Notes under the pieces: model-generated | What the model was told of the DNA's origin: nothing | The model's input: only the letters and a program-made list of their open reading frames with translations | Databases searched by the model: none | Made by a program: the position numbers and the translations under genes | Source: JACVRW01 sp034664105 | Lineage (GTDB): Bacteria; Actinomycetota; Thermoleophilia; Solirubrobacterales; Thermoleophilaceae | Assembly: GCA_034664105.1 (NCBI GenBank) | Contig: JAXDIH010000081.1 | Coordinates: forward strand, 1-21,043 | Direction of reading: 5' to 3' | Length of the DNA stretch: 21,043 bases | In this document: positions 7,233 to 15,832 of the stretch, one piece after another | Position numbering within the stretch: the first letter of the stretch is position 1 | Layout of the letters: each line of letters begins with the position of its first letter

Positions 7233-8804
7233 TCATGTCACCAACTCGCGGGCGCGCAGCGCCAGCCAGAACTCGATCCGGTCGCGCGCGTTCGAGAGGT
7301 CCCTTCCCGTCAGCTGCTCCACTCGCCTGATGCGGTAGCGCAGCGTGTGCCTGTGGCAGAAGAGCTCGCGGGCCGCCCGCTCCCACTGGCCGTTCTGCTC
7401 GATGAACGCCTCGAGCGAGCGGATCAGCTCGTCGCCGTACTCGCCGGTGGCGTCCTCGAGCGGCCCCAGCACGCTGTCGCAGTAGAGCCGCAGCGCCTCG
7501 TCGTCCTGCAGCGACAGCAGCAGCTGGAAGGCGCCCAGGTCGCGGTACGAAGCGACCGCGGGGGCGCTGCCGTTGGCCAGCGCGGCCGCCTCGAGGGCAC
7601 AGCGCGCCTCGTGGAACGAGCGCCGCAGGGTCCCGACCGGCGCGACCCGCGAGGCCGCTGCCCGCAGCTGTCCGTGCTGCGGCGCGAGGGCGTCGCGCGC
7701 GCGGGCCGCCAGGCCCACGGGGTCCAGGCTGTCGCCGCCGTCTACGACCGCGCACAGCAGCCGCCCGCGCGACGCGACCAGGGCGCCGACGCCGGAGTCC
7801 GCCAGGAACCGATCGAGGTCGGCCTCCGCGTCCGGTGCGGCCCCTTCGTTCTCCGAGAACACCAGGACCGCGGCGTGAGCTCCCACGCCGAAGGGCCGCA
7901 TGCGCACGGCCACCTCCGCCTCGGACAGGCGACCGGTGAGCGCCTCGGCGAGCACGTCGCCGGCCAGGCGGCGCTCGGTGTCGCGCATGGCCCGCTGGCG
8001 CATCAGCTCGAGCGCCACCACGGTCACGGCCTGCTGCAGGATCAGGCGCTCGAAGTCGCCGATGCCGCCGCTGTCGCGCGCGGCCACCAGCCACGCCTGC
8101 GGCGCGCCGCGGCCGCGTGTGGACACGGGCAGCACGAGCGACCGGCCGGCCAGCTCCGGGTGGTCAGGCGCGAACTCGGTGGCTTCCGTCCCCTGGCCCG
8201 CGGCCGCGCTGCGCAGGCGCACCGCCTCGCTCACGTGCTCGCGGGCCGCCTCGGGCAGCTGCCGCCTGAACAGCTTCGCGGCGATCGTCTCGCCCCTGCC
8301 GGAGAGCACGCTGACCGCGCCTCCCGTGGCTGCCGCCAACGCCCGGACAACCTCGTCGAGCCCGCGCTCCTCGAGGACGATCCGCTCGAGCTGCTTGTGG
8401 ATCGCGATCCCGCGCTGCAGCACCTCGTACTGCTCGTTGACCAGGCGCGTGAACGCCTTCTCGGTGATCGCTATGAACGGCAGCTCGTACGGCACCTCGA
8501 AGACCGGGAAGCCGGCGTCGGCCGCCTCCTCGAGGATCGCCTTGGGGATCTCCTGGTGGTCGAAGCCGGTGCCGAAGCCCAGCCCGGCCAGGCGCCTGTC
8601 CGCCAGCAGCCGGACGAACTCGCGCTGGCGCGCCTCCGAGTCCAGCGGGATGCCGGTCGTGAGCAGCAGCTCGCCGCCCGAGAGGAACGGGGTCGGATCG
8701 GGGAGCTCAGATATGTGGACCCACCGCACTGGCGCATCCGCGTGTCCCTCGCCGGCCGCGAGCGCAAGGCCCATCTCGGCGACGAGGCCGCGGACGGTGA
8801 GCAT
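7233..8804 (-). CDS. PucR-family transcriptional regulator (probable regulator of the polyamine operons)
   Basis: This 523-residue protein has the three-part PucR layout. The N-terminal PucR sensor domain (about 1-125) shows LTVRGLVAEMGLAL, WVHISELPDPTPFLSGGELLLTTG and AGFPVFEVPYELPF. The middle holds a linker and CdaR/GGDEF-like region (about 130-400, with LVASRGRLLCAVVDGGD). The C-terminal helix-turn-helix of PucR type (about 455-520) reads FIEQNGQWERAARELFCHRHTLRYRIRRVEQLTGRDL. Such proteins control purine, GABA, amino acid or amine catabolism. The ATG at 8804 is preferred to a GTG at 8828, because it gives the conserved domain start and shares one base with the transaminase stop (TGATG coupling). 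Binding sites are likely in the divergent region 10208-10395, where inverted repeats occur. The effector is unknown. Confidence 0.9.
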   Translation of the reverse strand: MLTVRGLVAEMGLALAAGEGHADAPVRWVHISELPDPTPFLSGGELLLTTGIPLDSEARQREFVRLLADRRLAGLGFGTGFDHQEIPKAILEEAADAGFPVFEVPYELPFIAITEKAFTRLVNEQYEVLQRGIAIHKQLERIVLEERGLDEVVRALAAATGGAVSVLSGRGETIAAKLFRRQLPEAAREHVSEAVRLRSAAAGQGTEATEFAPDHPELAGRSLVLPVSTRGRGAPQAWLVAARDSGGIGDFERLILQQAVTVVALELMRQRAMRDTERRLAGDVLAEALTGRLSEAEVAVRMRPFGVGAHAAVLVFSENEGAAPDAEADLDRFLADSGVGALVASRGRLLCAVVDGGDSLDPVGLAARARDALAPQHGQLRAAASRVAPVGTLRRSFHEARCALEAAALANGSAPAVASYRDLGAFQLLLSLQDDEALRLYCDSVLGPLEDATGEYGDELIRSLEAFIEQNGQWERAARELFCHRHTLRYRIRRVEQLTGRDLSNARDRIEFWLALRARELVT

Positions 8805-10207
8805 CAGTGGCGGACGATCCGCTCCCACGCCTCGGTGAGGACCGAGCGCAGCACCCTGTCGATCAGCTCGAACTCCTCGGTGTCCGCGATCAGCGGCGGG
8901 GAGAGCTGGATGACGGGGTCGCCACGGTCGTCGGCGCGGCAGATCAGCCCGCGCTTGTAGAGCTCGCCGGACATGAAGCCGCGCAGCAGCTGCTCGCCCT
9001 CCTCGTCGCTGAAGCTCTCCTTGGTCTCCTTGTCCTTGACCAGCTCGAGCGCGTGGAAGTAGCCGGCGCCGCGCACGTCACCGACGATCGGCAGGTCCTC
9101 CTTGAGCTTGTCGAGCATCCCGCGGAACTCCGGCTCCTTCTCGCGCACGTGCCCGCACAGGTCCTCGCGCTCGAAGATGTCGATGTTCGCCATCGCCACC
9201 GCCGCCGAGACCGGGTGGCCGCCGAAGGTGATGCCGTGGGTGAACGTGTGTGAGTCCTCCATGAACGGGTCCGCCACGCGGTCGGACACGATCACGGCGC
9301 CCATGGGCGCGTACGCCGAGGTGATCCCCTTGGCCGTGGTGATCAAGTCCGGCACGACGCCGAAGCGGTCCACGCCGAACCAGTGGCCCAGGCGTCCCCA
9401 AGAGCAGATCACCTCGTCGGAGATCAGCAGCACGTTGTGCTTGTCGCAGATCTCGCGCACGCGCTGCCAGTAGCCGTCCTGCGGCACGAAGCAGCCGCCC
9501 GAGTTCTGGACCGGCTCGAGGATCACGGCGGCAACCGTGTCGGGGCCCTGGAACTCGATGATGTGCTCGATCTGGTTGGCCGCCCAGAGCGGATCGCGCT
9601 CCTCCGGCCAGCGGTACTCGTTCGTGTTGGGCGCGTGGAAGGCGCCCGGCACGAGCGGCTCGAACGGGTTGCGCAGGACGTTGATGCCGGTGATCGAAAG
9701 CGCGCCGAAGGTGGTGCCGTGGTAGGCGGTCTCGCGCGAGATGATCTTGTACTTGTTCGAGTTGCCGGTGAGCTTGTGGTACTGGCGCGCCAGCTTCCAG
9801 GCCGACTCGACCGCCTCCGACCCGCCCGACGTGAAGAACACCCGGTTCAGGTCGCCCGGCGCCAGGTTCGCGATCCGCGCGGCCAGCTCGGCCGCCATCG
9901 GGTGCGCGTAGCTCCAGTTCGTGTAGAAGCCGAGCTTCTTCGCCTGGCGGGCCGCGGCCTCGCCCAGCTCGCCGCGCCCGTGGCCCGCGTTGACGCAGAA
10001 CAGCGCCGACAGGCCGTCCATGTAGCGGTTGTCGTGCTCGTCGTAGACGTACGAACCCTCGCCGCGCACGATCATCGGGATCTCGTGGCTTGCGTCGTAC
10101 GCGCCCATGCGGGTGAAGTGCATCCACAGGTGGCGACGCGCCTTTTCCTGCAGCTCGCTGGGAGTCCCGCTATTCGGATCGGTTACGACCTGTGGGCTCG
10201 TCGCCAT
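8804..10207 (-). CDS. Class III PLP aminotransferase, putrescine/omega-amine:pyruvate type
   Basis: This 467-residue fold-type I transaminase has FFTSGGSEAVESAWKLARQY (phosphate-binding GGS 128-130), AYHGTT (Y162, H163), ILEPVQNSGG, ISDEVICSWGR (D264) and TAKGITSAYAPMGAV (Schiff-base lysine K293). The DGLSALFCVNAGHGR and HTFTHGITFGGHPVSAAVA motifs are typical of SpuC-like putrescine and omega-amino acid:pyruvate transaminases. It would convert putrescine or a similar amine plus pyruvate into 4-aminobutanal plus alanine. The ATG at 10207 has a strong GAGGAGAGAG ribosome site. It is the first gene of the leftward operon, divergent from potA, and coupled at its stop to the PucR gene. Beta-alanine or another omega-amine is a possible substrate instead. 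Confidence 0.9.
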   Translation of the reverse strand: MATSPQVVTDPNSGTPSELQEKARRHLWMHFTRMGAYDASHEIPMIVRGEGSYVYDEHDNRYMDGLSALFCVNAGHGRGELGEAAARQAKKLGFYTNWSYAHPMAAELAARIANLAPGDLNRVFFTSGGSEAVESAWKLARQYHKLTGNSNKYKIISRETAYHGTTFGALSITGINVLRNPFEPLVPGAFHAPNTNEYRWPEERDPLWAANQIEHIIEFQGPDTVAAVILEPVQNSGGCFVPQDGYWQRVREICDKHNVLLISDEVICSWGRLGHWFGVDRFGVVPDLITTAKGITSAYAPMGAVIVSDRVADPFMEDSHTFTHGITFGGHPVSAAVAMANIDIFEREDLCGHVREKEPEFRGMLDKLKEDLPIVGDVRGAGYFHALELVKDKETKESFSDEEGEQLLRGFMSGELYKRGLICRADDRGDPVIQLSPPLIADTEEFELIDRVLRSVLTEAWERIVRH

Positions 10208-10231
10208 TCTCTCTCCTCGCAGTGGGTACGA

Positions 10232-10277
10232 CTAGACGCTGTGGACAACCGTATCGGCGGAGCGGCAGGCCGTCTAG
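10232..10277. promoter_or_regulatory. Inverted repeat CTAGACG...CGTCTAG, candidate paired operator upstream of the transaminase
   Basis: Perfect 7 bp arms lie at 10232-10238 and 10271-10277, 39 bp apart start to start, or nearly four helical turns. The left arm overlaps TCTAGT on the minus strand (10231-10236), a possible -10 for the transaminase that would give a leader of about 17 nt carrying the Shine-Dalgarno. CTAG is generally rare in bacterial DNA, so two copies as a matched pair here are notable. Confidence 0.4.
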
Positions 10278-10288
10278 AGAGCCCGTGG

Positions 10289-10344
10289 CGAAACGCGGTC
10301 GCTGAGCGTTGTACGTTTCGTCCTGTTAGCGAAAGGTGTTTTCG
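10289..10344. promoter_or_regulatory. Alternating CGAAA/TTTCG half-site array upstream of the potA promoter
   Basis: Four half-sites alternate in orientation: CGAAA 10289-10293, TTTCG 10316-10320, CGAAA 10330-10334 and TTTCG 10340-10344. The outer first pair extends to 7 bp (CGAAACG 10289-10295 and CGTTTCG 10314-10320). The array ends 12 bp before the putative -35, where an activator or repressor could contact polymerase. The best candidate binder is the PucR regulator encoded at 7233-8804; this is inferred from position only. Confidence 0.45.
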
Positions 10345-10356
10345 GCTTCTCGCACC

Positions 10357-10385
10357 TTGCGGCGACGCCGGATCGGACATAACTT
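10357..10385 (+). promoter_or_regulatory. Putative potA promoter (TTGCGG - 17 bp - TAACTT)
   Basis: The -35-like TTGCGG (10357-10362) and -10-like TAACTT (10380-10385) are separated by the ideal 17 bp. Transcription would start about 10392, 4 nt before the ATG at 10396, so the message would be nearly leaderless and leave no room for a riboswitch. Confidence 0.5.
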
Positions 10386-10395
10386 GCGCGCCAGC

Positions 10396-11555
<1,160 letters not shown>

Positions 11556-11559
<4 letters not shown>

Positions 11560-12749
11560 GCGACCTCGAGCGCCAGTTCGAACGCATCGTCCGAGACGAG
11601 ATAACCCGCCGGCGGCTGCTGCGCCGCGGTGCGGCCGGCGCCCTCAGCGTGTCGGCGCTGTCCTACCTGGCGGCGTGCGGGGCGGAGACCGGCGGCACGG
11701 CGAACAAGCCGGAGTCCAAGGTCATCCCGAAGGGCAAGATCGGCGATTCGATCTACGTCGCGAACTGGCCGCTCTACATCGACGAGGACCACGGCACGCT
11801 GAAGGAGTTCGAGAAGAAGTACGGCGCCAAGGTCAAGTACGTCGAGGAGGTCAACGACAACACCGAGTTCTACGGCAAGGTGCGCCAGCAGTACTCGCGC
11901 GGGGACTCCGGCGGGCGCGACATCCACGTGGTCACCGACTGGATGGCGGGCAAGATGATCACGCAGGGCTACGTCCAGAAGCTCGATCACGCCGCCCTCC
12001 CGAACGTGACGGCCAACCTGATCGACCGGCTCAAGTCGCCGCCGTTCGACCCCAAGCGCGACTACTCGGTTCCGTGGCAGTCGGGCTTCGCGGGAATCAT
12101 CTACCGCAAGGACAAGGTCAAGCGCGAGCCGAAGTCGATCGACGACCTGTTCGACCCCGCCTACAAGGGCAAGGTCACGATGCTCACCGAGATGCGCGAC
12201 ACCGTCGGCCTCGTGGCGGCCTCGATGGGCTTCGATCCCGAGACGGCCTCCACCGACGACTTCATGAAGGCGATCGAGAAGATCGGCCAGGCCTCGGACT
12301 CCGGCCAGATCCGCGGGTTCACCGGCAACGAGTACGTGAAGGACATCACCAAGGGCGACTCCTGGGTGATCATCGGATGGTCGGGCGACGCCGTGCAGCT
12401 CGAGGCCGACAATCCGAACATCAAGTTCGTGCCGCCCGAGACCGGCGTGAGCCTGTGGACGGACAACATGCAGGTGCCCGTCGGCGCGCCCGAGCCCTAC
12501 ACCGCCGAGAAGTTCATGGACTTCGTCTACCAACCCGAGGTCCAAGCCGACATCACCGCGTACGTGAACTACATCTGCCCGGTCAACGGCGTGAAGGAGA
12601 TCCTCACCGAGCGCGACCCGGCGCTCGGCGAGAACCAGCTGATCTTCCCCAGCGAGAAGACGCTCTCCGACGCGTTCATCTTCCGGCTGCTCAAGCCGGA
12701 AGAGGACACTCAGCTGACCGAGGCTTTCCAGGGCGTGATCGGCGCATAG
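11556..12749 (+). CDS. potD: Polyamine ABC transporter substrate-binding lipoprotein PotD-like
   Basis: This 397-residue extracytoplasmic protein has a twin-arginine-like motif (TRRRLL, residues 17-22) and a lipobox LAAC (cysteine C41), so it may be Tat-exported and lipid-anchored. The mature part begins IYVANWPLYIDE and continues as a PotD/PotF-type periplasmic fold. Positions corresponding to polyamine-binding residues of E. coli PotD appear kept: W71 (NWPLYI), E212 or D215 (TEMRDTVG), W275 (IIGWSGDAV), and W301 plus D303 (LWTDNMQVP). Aromatic and acidic residues there cradle the methylene chain and the amino groups. The GTG start at 11556 overlaps the potA stop (GTGA). Whether putrescine or spermidine is preferred cannot be read directly. 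The order potA-D-B-C differs from the classical potA-B-C-D. Confidence 0.92.
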
Positions 12750-12759
12750 AGCCACTGCC

Positions 12760-13638
12760 TTGCGCGCGGGCCTGAAGAAAGCCGGGCTGCCGTACCTGCT
12801 CCTGCTGCCCGGGCTGGGATGGCTGGTGGTGTTCTTCGCGCTCCCGCTCGGCTACATGCTGTTCGAGTCGCTCAAGTCGGGCACGCCGGACACCGGCTTC
12901 CTGTTCGACTGGAGCTTCTCCAACTACACCGACTCGATCAAGCAGTTCGACAAGCAGTTCCTGCGCTCGTTCGAGTACGCGGGGATGGCCACGCTGATCT
13001 GCTTCGCGATCGGCTACCCGCTGGCGTACGTGATCGCGTTCCGCGCCGGGCGCTGGCGCAACGCGCTGCTGCTCACGGTGATCGTCCCGTTCTTCATCAC
13101 CTACCTGATCCGCACGCTGTCCTGGGAGACGATCCTGAACGACGACGGCGTCGTGGTGAACACGCTCAAGACGATCGGCATCCTGTCCAACGACGGGCGG
13201 TTGCTCGACACGACCGCCTCGGTCGTGCTCGGCATCACCTACAACTTCCTCCCGTTCATGATCCTGCCGCTCTACGCCTCGCTGGAGCGGATCGATCCGC
13301 GTTTGCAGGAGGCGGGCTATGACCTCTACGGTCGCCGGCGCGACGTCTTCCTGCGCGTGACGCTGCCGCTCTCGATGCCGGGCGTGGTGGCCGGCGGCCT
13401 GCTCACGTTCATCCCGGCGGCGGGGGACTTCATCAACGCCGAGCTGCTCGGCACGCCGCGCCAGTCGATGATCGGCAACGTCATCCAGAGCCGCTACCTC
13501 GAGGTAGCCGACTACCCGACGGCGGCGGCGCTGTCGTTCATCCTGATGGCGGCCATGCTCGTGCTCGTGGTGGTGTGGGCACGCATCGCCGGCACCGAGG
13601 CGCTGCTCGGCACCGAGGGCGAGGAGCGGCGCGCGTAA
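12760..13638 (+). CDS. potB: Polyamine ABC transporter permease PotB
   Basis: This 292-residue membrane protein has about six hydrophobic segments: about 11-35, 73-95, 101-119, 152-173, 206-222 and 252-275 (roughly judged). The cytoplasmic EAA coupling loop reads EAGYDLYGRRRDVFLRVTLP (184-203), followed by LSMPG, and it docks on PotA. The start is a TTG at 12760. An in-frame stop at 12736 leaves little other choice, and the next methionines lie inside the first membrane region. The gene begins 10 bp after potD and its TAA overlaps the potC ATG by one base (TAATG). The strict order and coupling imply equal production of PotB and PotC, which form the heterodimeric channel. Confidence 0.9.
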   Translation: MRAGLKKAGLPYLLLLPGLGWLVVFFALPLGYMLFESLKSGTPDTGFLFDWSFSNYTDSIKQFDKQFLRSFEYAGMATLICFAIGYPLAYVIAFRAGRWRNALLLTVIVPFFITYLIRTLSWETILNDDGVVVNTLKTIGILSNDGRLLDTTASVVLGITYNFLPFMILPLYASLERIDPRLQEAGYDLYGRRRDVFLRVTLPLSMPGVVAGGLLTFIPAAGDFINAELLGTPRQSMIGNVIQSRYLEVADYPTAAALSFILMAAMLVLVVVWARIAGTEALLGTEGEERRA

Positions 13639-14498
13639 TGGAGGCCGCGACCGCACCGCGCAGGCGCCGGCTCGGCGGCAAGCTGCTCGACGGCGGGCTC
13701 AACCTCTACGCGGGGCTCGCGCTGCTGTACCTGCTGGTGCCGATCGCGGTCATCCTCGTCTTCTCGTTCAACAAGCCGCGCGGGCGCTTCAACTTCCTCT
13801 GGCAGCAGTTCTCCTTCGACGCCTGGAAGGACCCCTTCGGCGTGCCGGGCGTGGGCGATGCGCTGCGCGTGTCGCTCGAGGTGGCGGCCGTCTCGACGGT
13901 GATCGCCACGGCGCTGGGCACGCTCACCGCCCTGGCGCTGGTGCGCTACGAGTTCCGCGGCCGCGCGCCTGTCAACTTCTTCATCTTCATCCCGCTGGCC
14001 ACCCCGGAGGTCGTGCTGGGCGCGGCGCTGCTGTCGATGTTCCTCAACTTCTCGGTCGCCACCGGCTTCACGACCATCGTGATCGCGCACATCATGTTCA
14101 ACCTGTCGTTCGTGATCGTGACCGTGCGCTCGCGGCTGATCGGGTTCGACCGCTCGCTCGAGGAGGCGGCCCAGGACCTCGGGGCCACCCCATGGGCCAC
14201 GTTCCGGCTGATCACGCTGCCGCTGATCATGCCGGGCGTGCTGTCGGCCGCCCTGCTCGCGTTCGCGCTGTCGATCGACGACTACGTGATCACGAGCTTC
14301 AACAACGGCTCGACGATCACGTTCCCGGTGTTCATCTGGGGCGCGGTCCGCGTGGCCGTGCCGCCGCAGATCTACGTGATCGCCTCGATGATCTTCCTGT
14401 TCACGCTCGCGATGATGCTGCTGACCGTGTGGCAGCAGCGCCGCGCCGAGCGGATGTCCGCGGTGCGTCCCGACGAGCCCGAGCTGAGTCAGGCGTGA
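13638..14498 (+). CDS. potC: Polyamine ABC transporter permease PotC
   Basis: This 286-residue inner-membrane permease has an arginine-rich cytosolic N-terminus (APRRRRLGGK). About six membrane helices follow, beginning with NLYAGLALLYLLVPIAVILVF (split here as helix 1). The EAA loop EEAAQDLGATPWATFRLITL (175-194) is followed by PLIMPG and is closer to consensus than that of PotB. The C-terminal helix runs through VIASMIFLFTLAMMLLTVW. It pairs with PotB to form the translocation channel energised by PotA. The ATG at 13638 shares its A with the potB stop, and a GAGGAG ribosome site lies about 11 nt upstream; a longer frame exists upstream but overlaps potB. Its TGA overlaps the following GTG by 4 bp, tying the PLP enzyme to the transporter operon. 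Confidence 0.92.
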   Translation: MEAATAPRRRRLGGKLLDGGLNLYAGLALLYLLVPIAVILVFSFNKPRGRFNFLWQQFSFDAWKDPFGVPGVGDALRVSLEVAAVSTVIATALGTLTALALVRYEFRGRAPVNFFIFIPLATPEVVLGAALLSMFLNFSVATGFTTIVIAHIMFNLSFVIVTVRSRLIGFDRSLEEAAQDLGATPWATFRLITLPLIMPGVLSAALLAFALSIDDYVITSFNNGSTITFPVFIWGAVRVAVPPQIYVIASMIFLFTLAMMLLTVWQQRRAERMSAVRPDEPELSQA

Positions 14499-15832
14499 TC
14501 GCGGCGGTCGGGCCGCTCCTGGACTCGGAGAGGGAGCGCTTCGCCGCCACGCATCCGCGCTCGCGCGAGCTGCACGAGCGTGCCCGTGGTTCGCTGATCG
14601 GGGGCGTGCCGATGAGCTGGATGACGATGTGGGCGGGCGCCCACCCCGTGTACCTGGCCGAGGCGGGCGGGGCCAGCGTGGTCGACGTGGACGGCAACGA
14701 GTACGCCGACTTCTGCCTGGGCGACACGGGGGCGATGGCGGGGCACTCGCCAGAGCCGACGATGGCAGCCCTGCGCGAGCGCGCGGGCATCACCACGATG
14801 CTGCCGACCGAGGACGCCGCGTGGGTGGGCGCCGAGCTCGGGCGCCGCTTCGGCGTGCCGCTGTGGCAGTTCGCGCTGACCGCCACCGACGCCAACCGCT
14901 GGCTGCTGCGTGTGTGCCGCCAGGTCACGCACCGGCCGCGGGTGCTGCTCTTCAACTGGTGCTACCACGGCACCGTCGACGAGGCGTTCGTCACGCTCGG
15001 GGCCGACGGAGTGGTGCGCTCGCGCGCCGGCAACGTCGGCCCGGCGGTGGATCCCGCGGAGACCACGCGCGTGGCCGAGTTCAACGACATCGAGTCGGTC
15101 GAGGCGGCACTGGCCCACGGCGACGTGGCCTGCCTGCTGATGGAGCCGGCGCTCACCAACATCGGGATCGTGCTGCCGGAGCCCGGCTTCCTCGAGGCGG
15201 TGCGCGACGCGTGCACGCGCGCGGGGGCGCTGCTGATCATCGACGAGACGCACACGCTCAGCGCGGGCCCCGGCGGCTGCACCGCGGCCTGGGGCCTGGA
15301 GCCGGACGCGGTCACGCTCGGCAAGTCGATCGGTGGCGGCGTGCCGATCGGCGCCTACGGGGTAACGGCCGAGCTGGCCGAGCGGATCGCCGCGGAGGAG
15401 GACGCCGACTACGAGGACACCGGCGGGGTCGGCGGCACTTTGGCGGGCAACGCCCTGTCGCTGGCGGCCGCGCGTGCGACGCTGGCTGGGGTGCTGACAG
15501 ACACCGCCTTCGTCCGCATGTCGCAGCTGCGCGAGCGGTTCGTCGAGGGCGTCGAGGCCACGCTCGAACGGCACTCGGTGCCCTGGAGCATCGTGAGCCT
15601 GGGCGCGCGGGCCGAGTATCGCTTCAGCGCCGAGCCGCCGCGCACGGGCGCCGAGTCGGCAGCCGCCGGCGACCGCGACGTCGAGGAGTACCTGCATCTG
15701 TACCTGCTCAACCGCGGCGTGCTGATCACGCCGTTCCACAACATGGCGCTGATGTGCCCAGCGACGACCGCGGTCCAGGTGGATCGTCACACCGAGGCGT
15801 TTGGAGAAGCCGTCAAGGAGCTCTGGTCATGA
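14495..15832 (+). CDS. Class III PLP-dependent aminotransferase, glutamate-1-semialdehyde-aminomutase-like, substrate unknown
   Basis: This 445-residue protein belongs to the class III transaminase/GSA-aminomutase group. It shows DVDGNEYADFCLGDTGAMAGHSP, NWCYHGTVDEAF (Y157, H158), LLMEPALTNIG, LLIIDETHTLSAGPGG (D250) and VTLGKSIGGGVPIGAYG (Schiff-base lysine K277). The normal phosphate-binding Gly-Ser/Thr-Glu-Ala motif is replaced by ATDANRW (130-136). In GSA aminomutases of haem synthesis this region usually reads SGTEA, so a housekeeping hemL role is unlikely. Its place between potC and an amine permease suggests action on an amine or amino acid of the polyamine route, perhaps GABA or a related omega-amino acid; this is inference. 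The GTG at 14495 overlaps the potC stop (GTGA), and its TGA overlaps the next ATG. Confidence 0.85.
   Translation: MIAAVGPLLDSERERFAATHPRSRELHERARGSLIGGVPMSWMTMWAGAHPVYLAEAGGASVVDVDGNEYADFCLGDTGAMAGHSPEPTMAALRERAGITTMLPTEDAAWVGAELGRRFGVPLWQFALTATDANRWLLRVCRQVTHRPRVLLFNWCYHGTVDEAFVTLGADGVVRSRAGNVGPAVDPAETTRVAEFNDIESVEAALAHGDVACLLMEPALTNIGIVLPEPGFLEAVRDACTRAGALLIIDETHTLSAGPGGCTAAWGLEPDAVTLGKSIGGGVPIGAYGVTAELAERIAAEEDADYEDTGGVGGTLAGNALSLAAARATLAGVLTDTAFVRMSQLRERFVEGVEATLERHSVPWSIVSLGARAEYRFSAEPPRTGAESAAAGDRDVEEYLHLYLLNRGVLITPFHNMALMCPATTAVQVDRHTEAFGEAVKELWS

Noticed and set aside
4976..7330. 784-residue rightward open frame over aldehyde and alanine dehydrogenase
   Set aside because: Antisense to two well-recognised enzymes with all catalytic residues; no motif of its own.
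7347..8960. 537-residue rightward open frame over the PucR gene
   Set aside because: Shadow of the regulator gene; no recognisable domain and biased composition.
10208..10395. Polyamine or other riboswitch upstream of potA
   Set aside because: The likely transcription start is only about 4 nt before the ATG, so no leader RNA is available; the repeats here suit DNA-binding proteins.
13575..13637. Upstream extension of potC by 21 codons
   Set aside because: It lies inside potB and adds an Arg/His-rich segment; the ATG at 13638 has a ribosome site and one-base coupling with the potB stop.
14489..15790. 433-residue leftward open frame opposite the second PLP enzyme
   Set aside because: Antisense shadow rich in Arg and His; the forward frame carries the PLP lysine and aspartate motifs.
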